Assembly (NCBI GenBank): GCA_020049615.1
Contig: JAIFKN010000184.1
Location: forward strand, 1-5,394
Source: a bacterium
GTDB taxonomy: Bacteria; Planctomycetota; UBA11346
Length of the DNA stretch: 5,394 nt
Direction of reading: 5' to 3'
Shown here: piece after piece, positions 1 to 5,394 of the stretch
Layout of the letters: each line of letters begins with the position of its first letter
Position numbering within the stretch: the stretch's first letter is position 1
Notes under the pieces: model-generated
Database searches by the model: none
The model's input: only the letters and a program-made list of their open reading frames with translations
Told to the model about the DNA's origin: nothing
Program-made: the position numbers and the translations under genes

Positions 1-529
1 CGTCGGTGTCGAGATCGACGGTCTTGGCGGTGTAGGCGTCGCCGAGCGGCTTGAGCACCGAGCCCCACAGGGTGTCGCTGTCGGGATCCTTGCGTTTCGG
101 GCTGGCGAGCGAGTAGACCACCAGGTCGACCGGCTTGCCGAGCGCCTTGAGCGCCGCGATGGCCTGCTGCTTGACCGGGTGGCTGAAAGCGTCGCCGTTG
201 ATCGTGGTCAGCTTGCGGCCGGCGGCCTTGGCCTGGCGATGCATCTCCGCGAGGTTGTAGAATCCGGCGGTGCCGGGCTTGTCGCCGCTGGCCGGGCGCT
301 CGAAGCACACGCCCACCGCGTCGGCGCCATAGCCGAACAGCGCGGTGGCGAGCGAGGCGAGGCCGAAACCGGCCGACGAGCCGACCACCAGCACCGTGCC
401 CAGGCCCTTGCCGGGGCTGCCCGCGCGCGCCAAGTCGATGAGCGCCTTGACGTTGGCGGCACAGCCGACCGGATGGGCGGTGGTGCAGATGAAGCCGCGG
501 ATGCGCGGATTGATGACGGCGGTGGGCAT
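1..529 (-). CDS. fabV: FabV-type trans-2-enoyl-ACP/CoA reductase (NADH), N-terminal part
   Basis: This gene encodes the N-terminal 176 residues of a FabV/TER-family enoyl reductase, which uses NADH to reduce trans-2-enoyl thioesters in the last step of a fatty-acid elongation cycle in the cytoplasm. The family is usually about 400 residues, so more than half lies beyond the left edge, including the catalytic Tyr-x8-Lys. Recognisable signatures are the opening IxPxIRGFICTTAHPVGC (residues 6-23), the nucleotide-binding loop GSSAGFGLAS (50-59) after a hydrophobic strand TVLVV, the stretch GTAGFYN (86-92), NGDAFS (111-116), and the family hallmark DLVVYSLASP (135-144) followed by a lysine/arginine-rich turn. 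The start ATG (529-527) directly precedes the conserved N terminus and has an AAGGAA ribosome binding site. It is transcribed divergently from the chemoreceptor gene. FabV is the triclosan-tolerant alternative to FabI; whether this organism also has FabI cannot be seen. The binding loop has Phe and Leu where I expect Tyr and Arg (GYGLASR). The family call is secure; the exact substrate (ACP or CoA thioester) is inference. Confidence 0.95.
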   Translation of the reverse strand, partial: MPTAVINPRIRGFICTTAHPVGCAANVKALIDLARAGSPGKGLGTVLVVGSSAGFGLASLATALFGYGADAVGVCFERPASGDKPGTAGFYNLAEMHRQAKAAGRKLTTINGDAFSHPVKQQAIAALKALGKPVDLVVYSLASPKRKDPDSDTLWGSVLKPLGDAYTAKTVDLDTD

Positions 530-533
530 GGGG

Positions 534-539
534 TTCCTT
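534..539 (-). promoter_or_regulatory. Ribosome binding site of fabV
   Basis: On the minus strand the bases read AAGGAA, followed by four C residues and the ATG. This is a good Shine-Dalgarno core at a rather short spacing (about 5 nt from AAGGA), and it supports the chosen fabV start. Confidence 0.7.
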
Positions 540-540
540 C

Positions 541-568
541 GCAGCGCGTATGTAAAGCGCTGCAGCGC
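541..568. repeat. GC-rich inverted repeat and palindrome upstream of fabV
   Basis: GCAGCGC (541-547) and GCGCTGC (557-563) form a perfect 7-bp inverted repeat around an A+T-rich 9-base centre, GTATGTAAA. The right arm is itself part of a perfect 12-bp palindrome, GCGCTGCAGCGC (557-568). In the fabV transcript the 7-bp arms could form a hairpin ending one base before the ribosome binding site. In DNA form it could be an operator, since the A+T-rich centre may overlap a -10 element. The repeat itself is directly visible; its role is inference. Confidence 0.5.
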
Positions 569-636
569 CTGCGCCAGCGCGGTCTGTTCGGGTTGGCCCC
601 GACTTCATTTGCCCTTGACCGGCCGGAGCTACGTCA

Positions 637-646
637 TGGACGTCCA
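637..646. repeat. 10-bp palindrome at the chemoreceptor start
   Basis: TGGACGTCCA is a perfect palindrome ending two bases before the ATG at 649. It contains the only GGA triplet at normal ribosome-binding distance, and ACGTC also occurs just upstream at 631-635. It may be chance in this base composition, or an operator or small hairpin affecting translation. Confidence 0.35.
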
Positions 647-648
647 CC

Positions 649-2478
649 ATGGCCCGCTTCCTCCGTTCTGTGGCCGGCAAGCTCGCCATCGTGGTCATTC
701 CCGGGACCCTGTTGGCCGGAGCGGGCGTGTGGTGGTACAACGGCAGCATCCGGGACGACGAACTGGAGCTCGCGCGCACCGCCAACGAGGTCCATGCCGC
801 CTCGCTGCGCAGCGCTGGCGCCAAGGCCGAGGCCCTGGTCGCCTCCAGCCGGACCGCCAGCGCCCTGGCCGATGCCGTGCGCGATATGCAGATCGAGTTC
901 CGCCTGCAGGTCCTGGCGTTCAAGAACCTGATCATGCGTGGCGAGCGTCCCGATCAGCGCGATCTGTTCATGGCCGAACTGGAGCAGCGTGGCAAGCGGG
1001 TGCAGGCCGCGGTGGCCAGCCTGCGCGCCGAGCTTGCCGCCGACGTCGAGGGCGTCGGTCTGCTCGACCGCTTCGGCAAGGCGCAGGAGCAGCTGAGCAA
1101 GAGCTACAAGAACGCCTGGGGCATGCTCGAACTCGCGGAGGACTACAACCAGGGCCTGCATCGCGCGGACGACTACATGGTCGGCCGCGACCTCGAGCCG
1201 AACAAGCTGCTCGACCAGCTCACGGCGCATGTCTTCGCCGTCGCCGCCAGGCGCCTCGAGGCCGCGGTGGCCGACAACGCCGCCGCCAACGCTGCCGCCC
1301 TGGTCGCGGGCGGACAGCGCCTCGAGGCCTCGGTCGAGCTCGCCCTGGCCCGCAACACCAGGCTCGGACTCATCGGACTCGGACTGCTGGTGCTCTTCAC
1401 CGCCGCCATGCTCTGGCTGATCCATCGCCGTCTGCAGCCGTTGCGCGCGACCGCCGACGGGCTCGACCGGCTCGCCGCCGGCGACCTCTCGACCCGGCTG
1501 CCGGTAGGCAGCGGCGACGAGATCGGGCGCATGGCCTATGCCCTCAACCGCAGCCTCGAGGCCATCGCCACCACCCTGGGATCGCGGCAGGTCGACTGGA
1601 AGGCGATCGCGGCGGCGCGCGGCGAGACGGCGCAGCGGCTCAACGCCGACCTGCAGCGCATCGCCGTCCAGCTGACCGAGATCAGCGAGGCCTCGGCGGC
1701 CAACGGGAAGAGCGTTGACGACCAGGCGCGCAGCCTGACCGAGGACTCGAGCCTGGTGAGCGAGAACATCGCGCGACTGGCCGCCGCGGTCGAGCAGCTC
1801 AGCGCCTCCCTCGCCATGGTCGCCGGCAACTGCCAGCGCAGCAGCGCTGCGGTCGACCAGACCGTCGCCCACGCCGGCACCGCCGGCTCGGCGGCCGAGG
1901 AGCTGACCGCCGCCAGCAAGCAGGTCGCCGAGGTGGTGGGCACGATCCAGCGCATCAGCCATCAGGTCAACCTGCTCGCGCTCAACGCCACCATCGAGGC
2001 AGCCCGCGCCGGCGAGGCCGGGCGCGGCTTCACCGTCGTCGCCAACGAGGTCAAGGTGCTGGCCCGCAGCACCAGTGTCGCGGCGGGCGAGATCGCCCAG
2101 CGGGCCGAGGCGATGCAGTCGGCCAGCGAGCGCACCGCCGCCGCGATCGGGCAGATCGTCGCCCTGATGGGCACGGTGGCCCCGCTGGTGCGCGAGGTCA
2201 GCGGCGCGGTCGAGCAGCAGACCGCGACGGTGCGCGAGGTGACCACCACGGTCAGTGCCATCGCCGGCGAGGGACGGGAGATCGCCGAATCCGCCAGCAT
2301 CCTGTCCATCGCCACGACCAGCGCCGCCGCCACGGCCGCCACCAGCCATGAGGCCGCCGGAGTGCTCCGCCAGGTCGCGGTCGATCTGCGTCGCGTCCTC
2401 GGGCAGGACTCGGCTCCGGAACCGGCCAAGCCATCCGTCGCCGGCGTCGCAGTGGACGGCTTGGCCCTCCAGGTCTGA
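649..2478 (+). CDS. Methyl-accepting chemotaxis protein, two-TM, helical sensor, HAMP
   Basis: This is a complete 609-residue inner-membrane chemoreceptor that would signal to CheA/CheW. A first membrane helix (about 11-30) is followed by a roughly 207-residue helical extracytoplasmic sensor (31-237) without obvious cysteines or PAS/Cache features. It carries a KNLIMRG stretch (92-98) like one I recall from four-helix-bundle-type MCP sensors. The second membrane helix is at about 238-259. HAMP follows (260-312) with its Pro (264) and DEIG (290-293). The coiled-coil signalling domain runs to about 587, with the hairpin tip around [20 protein letters not shown] (441-460). Candidate methylation pairs are E382/Q383 ([10 protein letters not shown]) and E522/Q523 on the opposite arm. 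The C-terminal tail is short, and no CheR-binding NWETF-like pentapeptide is seen. The tip reads ISHQVN where IAxQTN is most common. No che genes are present in the window, so this is an orphan receptor here. The ATG at 649 has only a weak ribosome binding site (GGA 638-640), but the hydrophobic N terminus fits. The ligand is unknown. Confidence 0.95.
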   Translation: MARFLRSVAGKLAIVVIPGTLLAGAGVWWYNGSIRDDELELARTANEVHAASLRSAGAKAEALVASSRTASALADAVRDMQIEFRLQVLAFKNLIMRGERPDQRDLFMAELEQRGKRVQAAVASLRAELAADVEGVGLLDRFGKAQEQLSKSYKNAWGMLELAEDYNQGLHRADDYMVGRDLEPNKLLDQLTAHVFAVAARRLEAAVADNAAANAAALVAGGQRLEASVELALARNTRLGLIGLGLLVLFTAAMLWLIHRRLQPLRATADGLDRLAAGDLSTRLPVGSGDEIGRMAYALNRSLEAIATTLGSRQVDWKAIAAARGETAQRLNADLQRIAVQLTEISEASAANGKSVDDQARSLTEDSSLVSENIARLAAAVEQLSASLAMVAGNCQRSSAAVDQTVAHAGTAGSAAEELTAASKQVAEVVGTIQRISHQVNLLALNATIEAARAGEAGRGFTVVANEVKVLARSTSVAAGEIAQRAEAMQSASERTAAAIGQIVALMGTVAPLVREVSGAVEQQTATVREVTTTVSAIAGEGREIAESASILSIATTSAAATAATSHEAAGVLRQVAVDLRRVLGQDSAPEPAKPSVAGVAVDGLALQV

Positions 2479-2589
2479 CCCCGTAGGCAGTCCAGGCCCC
2501 GACGGACGGGCTGAGCCATCTACTAGCGGGTTCCAGGTAGCTCCAGGAAACCTTGCCGCCCCCCAGCCGACCCTAGCATCCCCGCCGAC
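2479..2589. other. Intergenic gap with TCCAGG repeats, before the NfeD/FloA cassette
   Basis: This 111-bp gap holds no gene. TCCAGG occurs at 2491-2496, 2532-2537 and 2542-2547, and once more across the end of the upstream gene (2468-2473). The last two copies start 10 bp apart, about one helical turn. A short potential hairpin, CCCG-ACGGA-CGGG, lies near 2498-2511, but with only four base pairs and no T tract it is not a convincing terminator. A weak promoter-like pair is TTGCCG (2553-2558) and TAGCAT (2574-2579) with a 15-bp spacer. An in-frame TAG at 2524-2526 limits how far upstream the next gene could start. Confidence 0.4.
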
Positions 2590-4101
2590 ATGCCCCGCCT
2601 CCTCGCCCTTGCGCTGTGCGCCTGCCTGCTCGCCGCCGCCGATTCCGCGCCCGCCCCGGCCGCGGTCGAGGCCGGACCCCGGCCCGCCGTCGCGCCGACC
2701 GTCGCCTTCGTGCCGGTCGACGGCGCCATCGACGACCATCGCGCCGGGCAGTTCGAGCGCGCCATCGACAACGCGCTGAAGTCCAACCCGCGTTACATCG
2801 TCGTGCGCGTCGCCACCGATGGCGGCTCGCTCGGCTCGGCGATGCAGATGCTGGAGAAGGCGCTCGAGGTCGGCGACGAGGACACCGAGCTCATCGCCTT
2901 CATCGATAACCGCGCCTACAGCGCCGGGGCGCTGATCTCGTACGGCCACAAGCGCATCTACATGACCGACAATGCCTACGTCGGCGACATCGGCGTCATC
3001 TTCATGAGCGAGGATCCGGCCGAGCCGATCAAGTACGCACCCGAGAAGCTGGAAAGCCCGGTGCGCGCGCTGCTGCGCCAGGCTGGCCAGCACAACGGCT
3101 GGGACCAGGCCCGCTTGCAGAAGATGACGGCGCGCAACCAGGAGCTGTACCGGTTCGACCTCGAGGGGAAACGCCACTTCGTCATCGAGGACGACCTGCC
3201 CGCCTTCCTCGCCGACCGCGCCGGGCTGAAGAAGGAGGACGGCGTGCTGATCCTGGGCAAGGACCGCCTGCTGACCTACACCGCCAACGAGGCCGTCGCC
3301 GAGGGCATGGCCACCGCTCTGGTCAAGGACATCGACGAGGTCTACCGCATCCTCGGCGTCGAACCCTCGGCGGTGCAGAAGCACACCCCCAGCCAGAACG
3401 AGGTCGTCGCCGAGACCCTCGGCGGCTGGGCCCCGCTGCTTGCCGGCCTCGCCGTGCTGTTCCTCATCCTCGAGTTCAAGATGCCCAGCGGCGGCATGTT
3501 CCTGATCGGCGCCGCGATCTGCGGCGGCCTGTTCCTCATCTGCCAGTACTGGCTCGATCTCGCCGGCGCGCCGGAGATCATCCTCATCGGCCTCGGCCTG
3601 GCCGCGGTCGTCGCCGAGGTCTTCCTCCTGCCCACCGGCGGCATCCTCGCCATCGGCGGGCTGCTGGCGATCGGCGGTGGGCTGATCCTCTCGTTCATGC
3701 CCGACAACTACCAGTTCGAGACCGGCGACGTGCGCTGGGGTCTGGCGGTCGGCGACGCGCTGGTGCGCAGCCTGCTGGCGCTCACCGTGATGACGGTGGG
3801 CGTGGTCATCGCCATCGCCTCGCTGCCCAAGACGCGGGCGATGAAGGTGCTGGCGAGCCAGGCCGCGATCGACGGCTCCAGCGCCGGCGTCCTGGAGACG
3901 GCGGCGCCCAGCCTGATCGGCCGGCGGGTGCGCGCCCGCACCATGCTGCGTCCGAGCGGCTACGTCGTGGTCGACGGCCGCGATGTGGCGGCCATCGCCG
4001 AGCATGGCGCCATGGTCGCCGAGGGCAGCGAGGTCGAGATCGTCAGCGCCGGCCTGGGCGAACTGCGCGTCCGCCCGGTCGAGTCGGAGAGCCGCGCATG
4101 A
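2590..4101 (+). CDS. nfeD: Long NfeD-family membrane serine protease (ClpP/SppA-class domain plus OB-fold)
   Basis: This 503-residue protein is a long-form NfeD (NfeD1b type, like archaeal PH1510 and Bacillus YqeZ). The N terminus is a signal peptide (hydrophobic 3-17, probable cleavage near 17-20), so the protease domain (about 38-255) should face outside the cytoplasm. Its core shows the loop DGGS (77-80), a nucleophile candidate Ser111 in AYSAGALI (109-116), and candidate general base Lys153 in EKLESP. The Ser-Lys gap is 42 residues, close to the 41 of PH1510 (Ser97/Lys138 from memory). LLTYTANEAVAEGMA (227-241) matches the family's closing segment. Four to five membrane helices follow (about 280-296, 302-318, 328-347, 349-369, 391-411), then the NfeD OB-fold (442-497) with its LRPSGYVVVDG signature. 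Known family members cleave or accompany SPFH/stomatin proteins, and floA lies two genes downstream. The start ATG lacks a clear ribosome binding site, but the signal peptide begins exactly there. Asp77 replaces the usual Pro of the PGG loop. The symbol is a family-level label. Confidence 0.93.
   Translation: MPRLLALALCACLLAAADSAPAPAAVEAGPRPAVAPTVAFVPVDGAIDDHRAGQFERAIDNALKSNPRYIVVRVATDGGSLGSAMQMLEKALEVGDEDTELIAFIDNRAYSAGALISYGHKRIYMTDNAYVGDIGVIFMSEDPAEPIKYAPEKLESPVRALLRQAGQHNGWDQARLQKMTARNQELYRFDLEGKRHFVIEDDLPAFLADRAGLKKEDGVLILGKDRLLTYTANEAVAEGMATALVKDIDEVYRILGVEPSAVQKHTPSQNEVVAETLGGWAPLLAGLAVLFLILEFKMPSGGMFLIGAAICGGLFLICQYWLDLAGAPEIILIGLGLAAVVAEVFLLPTGGILAIGGLLAIGGGLILSFMPDNYQFETGDVRWGLAVGDALVRSLLALTVMTVGVVIAIASLPKTRAMKVLASQAAIDGSSAGVLETAAPSLIGRRVRARTMLRPSGYVVVDGRDVAAIAEHGAMVAEGSEVEIVSAGLGELRVRPVESESRA
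4086..4091 (+). promoter_or_regulatory. Ribosome binding site of the short NfeD gene
   Basis: GGAGAG lies inside the end of the upstream coding region; the GGAG core sits 8 bases before the ATG at 4098. It supports translation of the short NfeD protein from the ATGA overlap. Confidence 0.6.
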
Positions 4102-4700
4102 TCGAGCACCTCCCCGTCCTGCTCGCCCAGGCCGCCGCCCCCGCCGCCGAGGCGGGCATGTCGTGGCAGAGCGCCATCGCCTGGGCCATCGCCCTGCTGC
4201 TGCTGTCCGCCGCGCTGGCCATCGTCGAGTTCCTGGTGGTCAGCTGGGGCATGCTGCTGGTCGGCGCGACGATCAGCGCCATCGCCGCCATCGCCCTCGC
4301 CTTCCACGCCTCGGACACCGCCGGCTGGATCTTCGTCGCCATCGTCCCGGTGCTGTTCGCGGTGGTGCTGCGCATCGGCTTCGGCCTGATGCGGCGCAAC
4401 CCCGCCGCCGTCCTGCCGACCGAGATCACCGCCGACGCCGGCATCCGCAGCCTCGCCGCCGAGGCCGGGGTCGCCATCGGCACCATCGGCGAACTGGCGA
4501 CCAACGCCTTCCCCACCGGCCGCGCCCGCTTCGGCGGCACCCGCGGTCCGGTCGAGCTCGACGTGCAGGTGCAGGGCGCGGTGCTGTCCAAGGGCGAGCG
4601 CGTCGTCGTCCTGGCCATCGACGGCCCGGTCATCACCGTCGGCCCCGCCCGCGACACCGTCTCCGGTCTCATCGACACCAATCCAACCAAAGGAATCTGA
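4098..4700 (+). CDS. Short NfeD-family membrane protein (TM segments plus OB-fold, no protease domain)
   Basis: This 200-residue protein has the architecture of a short, protease-less NfeD (NfeD1a/YuaF-like). A short Ala-rich N terminus is followed by about three membrane helices (roughly 25-46, 50-69, 77-98), with the glycine-containing EFLVVSWGMLLVGA turn (44-57) typical of the family. A soluble C-terminal domain comes next, with the OB-fold at about 120-183. In it GTIGELATNAFPTGRARFGG (128-147) and GERVVVLAIDGPVITV (166-181) correspond to the family's G-x-G-x-A/T...P-x-G-x-x-x-F/I-G and GxxVxVxxxxGxxLxV pattern. The start codon overlaps the stop of the long NfeD gene (ATGA, 4098-4101), implying translational coupling, and floA begins 3 bp after its stop. 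Short NfeD proteins are thought to support flotillin assembly or membrane-domain formation; the specific role here is inference from context. It could also start at Met21, but the ribosome binding site and overlap favour 4098. Confidence 0.87.
   Translation: MIEHLPVLLAQAAAPAAEAGMSWQSAIAWAIALLLLSAALAIVEFLVVSWGMLLVGATISAIAAIALAFHASDTAGWIFVAIVPVLFAVVLRIGFGLMRRNPAAVLPTEITADAGIRSLAAEAGVAIGTIGELATNAFPTGRARFGGTRGPVELDVQVQGAVLSKGERVVVLAIDGPVITVGPARDTVSGLIDTNPTKGI
4690..4695 (+). promoter_or_regulatory. Ribosome binding site of floA
   Basis: AAGGAA overlaps the last codons of the upstream gene, with AAGGA 9 bases before the ATG at 4704. It is the best Shine-Dalgarno match on the plus strand of the window, consistent with high production of the scaffold protein. 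Confidence 0.75.
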
Positions 4701-4703
4701 AGC

Positions 4704-5394
4704 ATGGACAACCTCGTCTACATCGTCGCCGCCGTCGTCATCCTGGCGATGCTCTTCGCCATCGGCTCGGTCTTCAGCCTGTGGTTCCAGGCCCTGACCA
4801 GCAACGCGCCGGTCGGGCTGGTCCAGCTGTTCATGATGCGCTTCCGCAAGGTCAACGCGACGGTCATCGTCACCGCGCGCATCACCGCCAAGAAGGCCGG
4901 CATCGACGTCACCACCGACAAGCTCGAGGCCCACTACATGGCCGGCGGCCACGTCATGCGCGTGATCAACGCCCTGATCGCGGCGCACAAGGCCAACATC
5001 GCCCTGACCTTCGACCGCGGCTGCGCCATCGACCTCGCCGGTCGCGATGTGCTCGACGCGGTGCAGACCTCGGTCAACCCGAAGGTCATCGACGTGCCGG
5101 ACGGCAAGCAGGGCCGCTCGACCATCGACGGCATCGCTGGCGACGGCATCCAGCTGAAGGTCAAGGCGCGCGTCACCGTGCGCACCAACATCGACAGCCT
5201 GGTCGGTGGCGCCACGGAAGAGACGATCATCGCCCGCGTCGGCGAAGGCATCGTCACCACCATCGGCTCGGCCAAGTCGCACATGGAGGTGCTCGAGAAC
5301 CCCGACAAGATCTCCAAGACCGTGCTCGCCCGCGGCCTCGACGCCGGCACCGCCTTCTCGATCCTCTCGATCGACATCGCCGACATCGACGTCG
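4704..5394 (+). CDS. floA: Flotillin-like protein FloA (SPFH family), N-terminal part
   Basis: These are the first 230 residues of a FloA (YqfA, UPF0365) protein, a flotillin-like membrane scaffold that forms foci in the cytoplasmic membrane and gathers signalling, secretion and envelope proteins. A hydrophobic membrane-anchoring hairpin (about 4-30) precedes the SPFH/band-7 core. Hallmarks include [19 protein letters not shown] (48-66), [20 protein letters not shown] (74-93), [20 protein letters not shown] (108-127), [16 protein letters not shown] (147-162), [17 protein letters not shown] (168-184), and [20 protein letters not shown] (211-230), where the window ends. The family is about 330 residues, so roughly 100 residues are missing, including the Glu/Ala-rich coiled-coil part that drives oligomerisation. 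The start is fixed by the ribosome binding site and the 3-bp gap after the short NfeD gene. This stretch follows the family consensus closely and shows no disruption. In Bacillus, yqfB follows floA; whether an equivalent does so here lies outside the window. Confidence 0.97.
   Translation, partial: MDNLVYIVAAVVILAMLFAIGSVFSLWFQALTSNAPVGLVQLFMMRFRKVNATVIVTARITAKKAGIDVTTDKLEAHYMAGGHVMRVINALIAAHKANIALTFDRGCAIDLAGRDVLDAVQTSVNPKVIDVPDGKQGRSTIDGIAGDGIQLKVKARVTVRTNIDSLVGGATEETIIARVGEGIVTTIGSAKSHMEVLENPDKISKTVLARGLDAGTAFSILSIDIADIDV

Larger units (their letters stand above)
530..648. promoter_or_regulatory. Divergent intergenic region between fabV and the chemoreceptor gene
   Basis: These 119 bases separate two divergently oriented genes and so must carry the start signals for both, unless one is read from further away. 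I find no strong sigma-70 promoter on either strand. On the plus strand TTGACC (615-620) could be a -35 box, but no acceptable -10 follows at 16-18 bp. A check for a sigma-54 type GG-N10-GC element near 594-613 failed because the spacing is 14. The only A+T-rich patch towards fabV is the centre of the inverted repeat at 548-556. Confidence 0.4.

Noticed and set aside
594..613. A possible sigma-54 promoter (GG...GC) ahead of the chemoreceptor gene
   Set aside because: The GG-to-GC spacing is 14 rather than the required 10, and the flanking bases do not match.
179..931. A 250-codon plus-strand open frame antisense to fabV
   Set aside because: It covers fabV codons with strong family motifs on the other strand and continues out of frame into the chemoreceptor; its composition is that of a shadow frame.
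345..1718. A 457-codon plus-strand open frame spanning the fabV start and the chemoreceptor
   Set aside because: It is Arg/Gly/Pro-rich without a domain. It runs antisense to fabV, then out of frame through the chemoreceptor gene, whose domains are unambiguous.
1885..1917. The methylation consensus [10 protein letters not shown] (residues 413-422) in the chemoreceptor
   Set aside because: It fits the pattern, but it lies only about 30 residues from the hairpin tip, in the kinase-control region, where adaptation sites are not expected; the pairs at 382-383 and 522-523 fit better.
2496..2514. A hairpin after the chemoreceptor stop as a Rho-independent terminator
   Set aside because: Only four base pairs can form and no T tract follows.
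2611..2630. A lipoprotein signal (lipobox cysteine) at the N terminus of the long NfeD
   Set aside because: Cysteines at residues 10 and 12 are preceded by LAL and LCA, which do not fit the lipobox rule well; an ordinary signal peptide cut near residues 17-20 is more likely.
634..4005. A 1123-codon open frame on the minus strand, opposite the chemoreceptor and long NfeD genes
   Set aside because: Its predicted protein is low-complexity (rich in Gly, Ala, Asp, His, Arg) with no recognisable domain, it crosses the noncoding gap, and it lies opposite two genes with clear domains. Long stop-free antisense frames are expected with this G+C-rich codon use.
3960..5282. A 440-codon minus-strand open frame opposite the NfeD/floA genes
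   Set aside because: It has the same low-complexity Asp/Gly/His-rich composition, and the plus strand carries well-conserved floA and NfeD sequence.

Overview
The window is very G+C-rich DNA (about two thirds or more G+C by eye, with G or C at most third codon positions) from a bacterium, most likely Gram-negative. Five protein-coding genes account for nearly all of it. I see no tRNA, rRNA, CRISPR array, insertion sequence or phage gene. The combination of a FabV-type enoyl reductase, a transmembrane chemoreceptor, two NfeD-family proteins and a FloA-type flotillin fits several phyla, such as Planctomycetota/Verrucomicrobiota-type bacteria or proteobacteria. The sequence alone does not settle the taxonomy.

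Layout. (1) Positions 1-529, minus strand: the N-terminal 176 codons of fabV, an NADH-dependent enoyl-ACP/enoyl-CoA reductase, cut by the left window edge. (2) Positions 530-648: a divergent intergenic region with a perfect 7-bp inverted repeat just upstream of the fabV ribosome binding site and a 10-bp palindrome just before the next gene. (3) Positions 649-2478, plus strand: a complete two-transmembrane methyl-accepting chemotaxis protein with a helical sensor, a HAMP domain and a canonical signalling hairpin. (4) Positions 2479-2589: a 111-bp gap with no convincing terminator and four copies of TCCAGG in and beside it. (5) Positions 2590-5394, plus strand: a tightly packed cassette. It holds a long NfeD protein (ClpP/SppA-class serine protease domain, membrane segments, OB-fold), a short NfeD protein (membrane segments and OB-fold only, start overlapping the previous stop as ATGA) and floA (cut by the right edge after 230 codons, 3 bp after the previous stop).

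How the genes work together. NfeD proteins and SPFH/flotillin proteins are long known to be encoded side by side. In the archaeal PH1510/PH1511 pair the NfeD protease cleaves its stomatin partner, and in Bacillus the yqeZ-yqfA(floA)-yqfB operon organises membrane microdomains and copes with membrane stress. The three-gene cassette here is therefore best read as a membrane-domain scaffold (FloA) with two dedicated NfeD partners, one a likely protease and one not. FabV makes membrane fatty acids and the chemoreceptor sits in the membrane, but a functional link between them and the flotillin cassette is not shown by the sequence.

The window looks like an ordinary chromosomal region. I found no clear sign of an undescribed system. 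The points most worth a second look are the doubled NfeD arrangement, the altered substrate loop of the protease domain and the inverted repeat in front of fabV.
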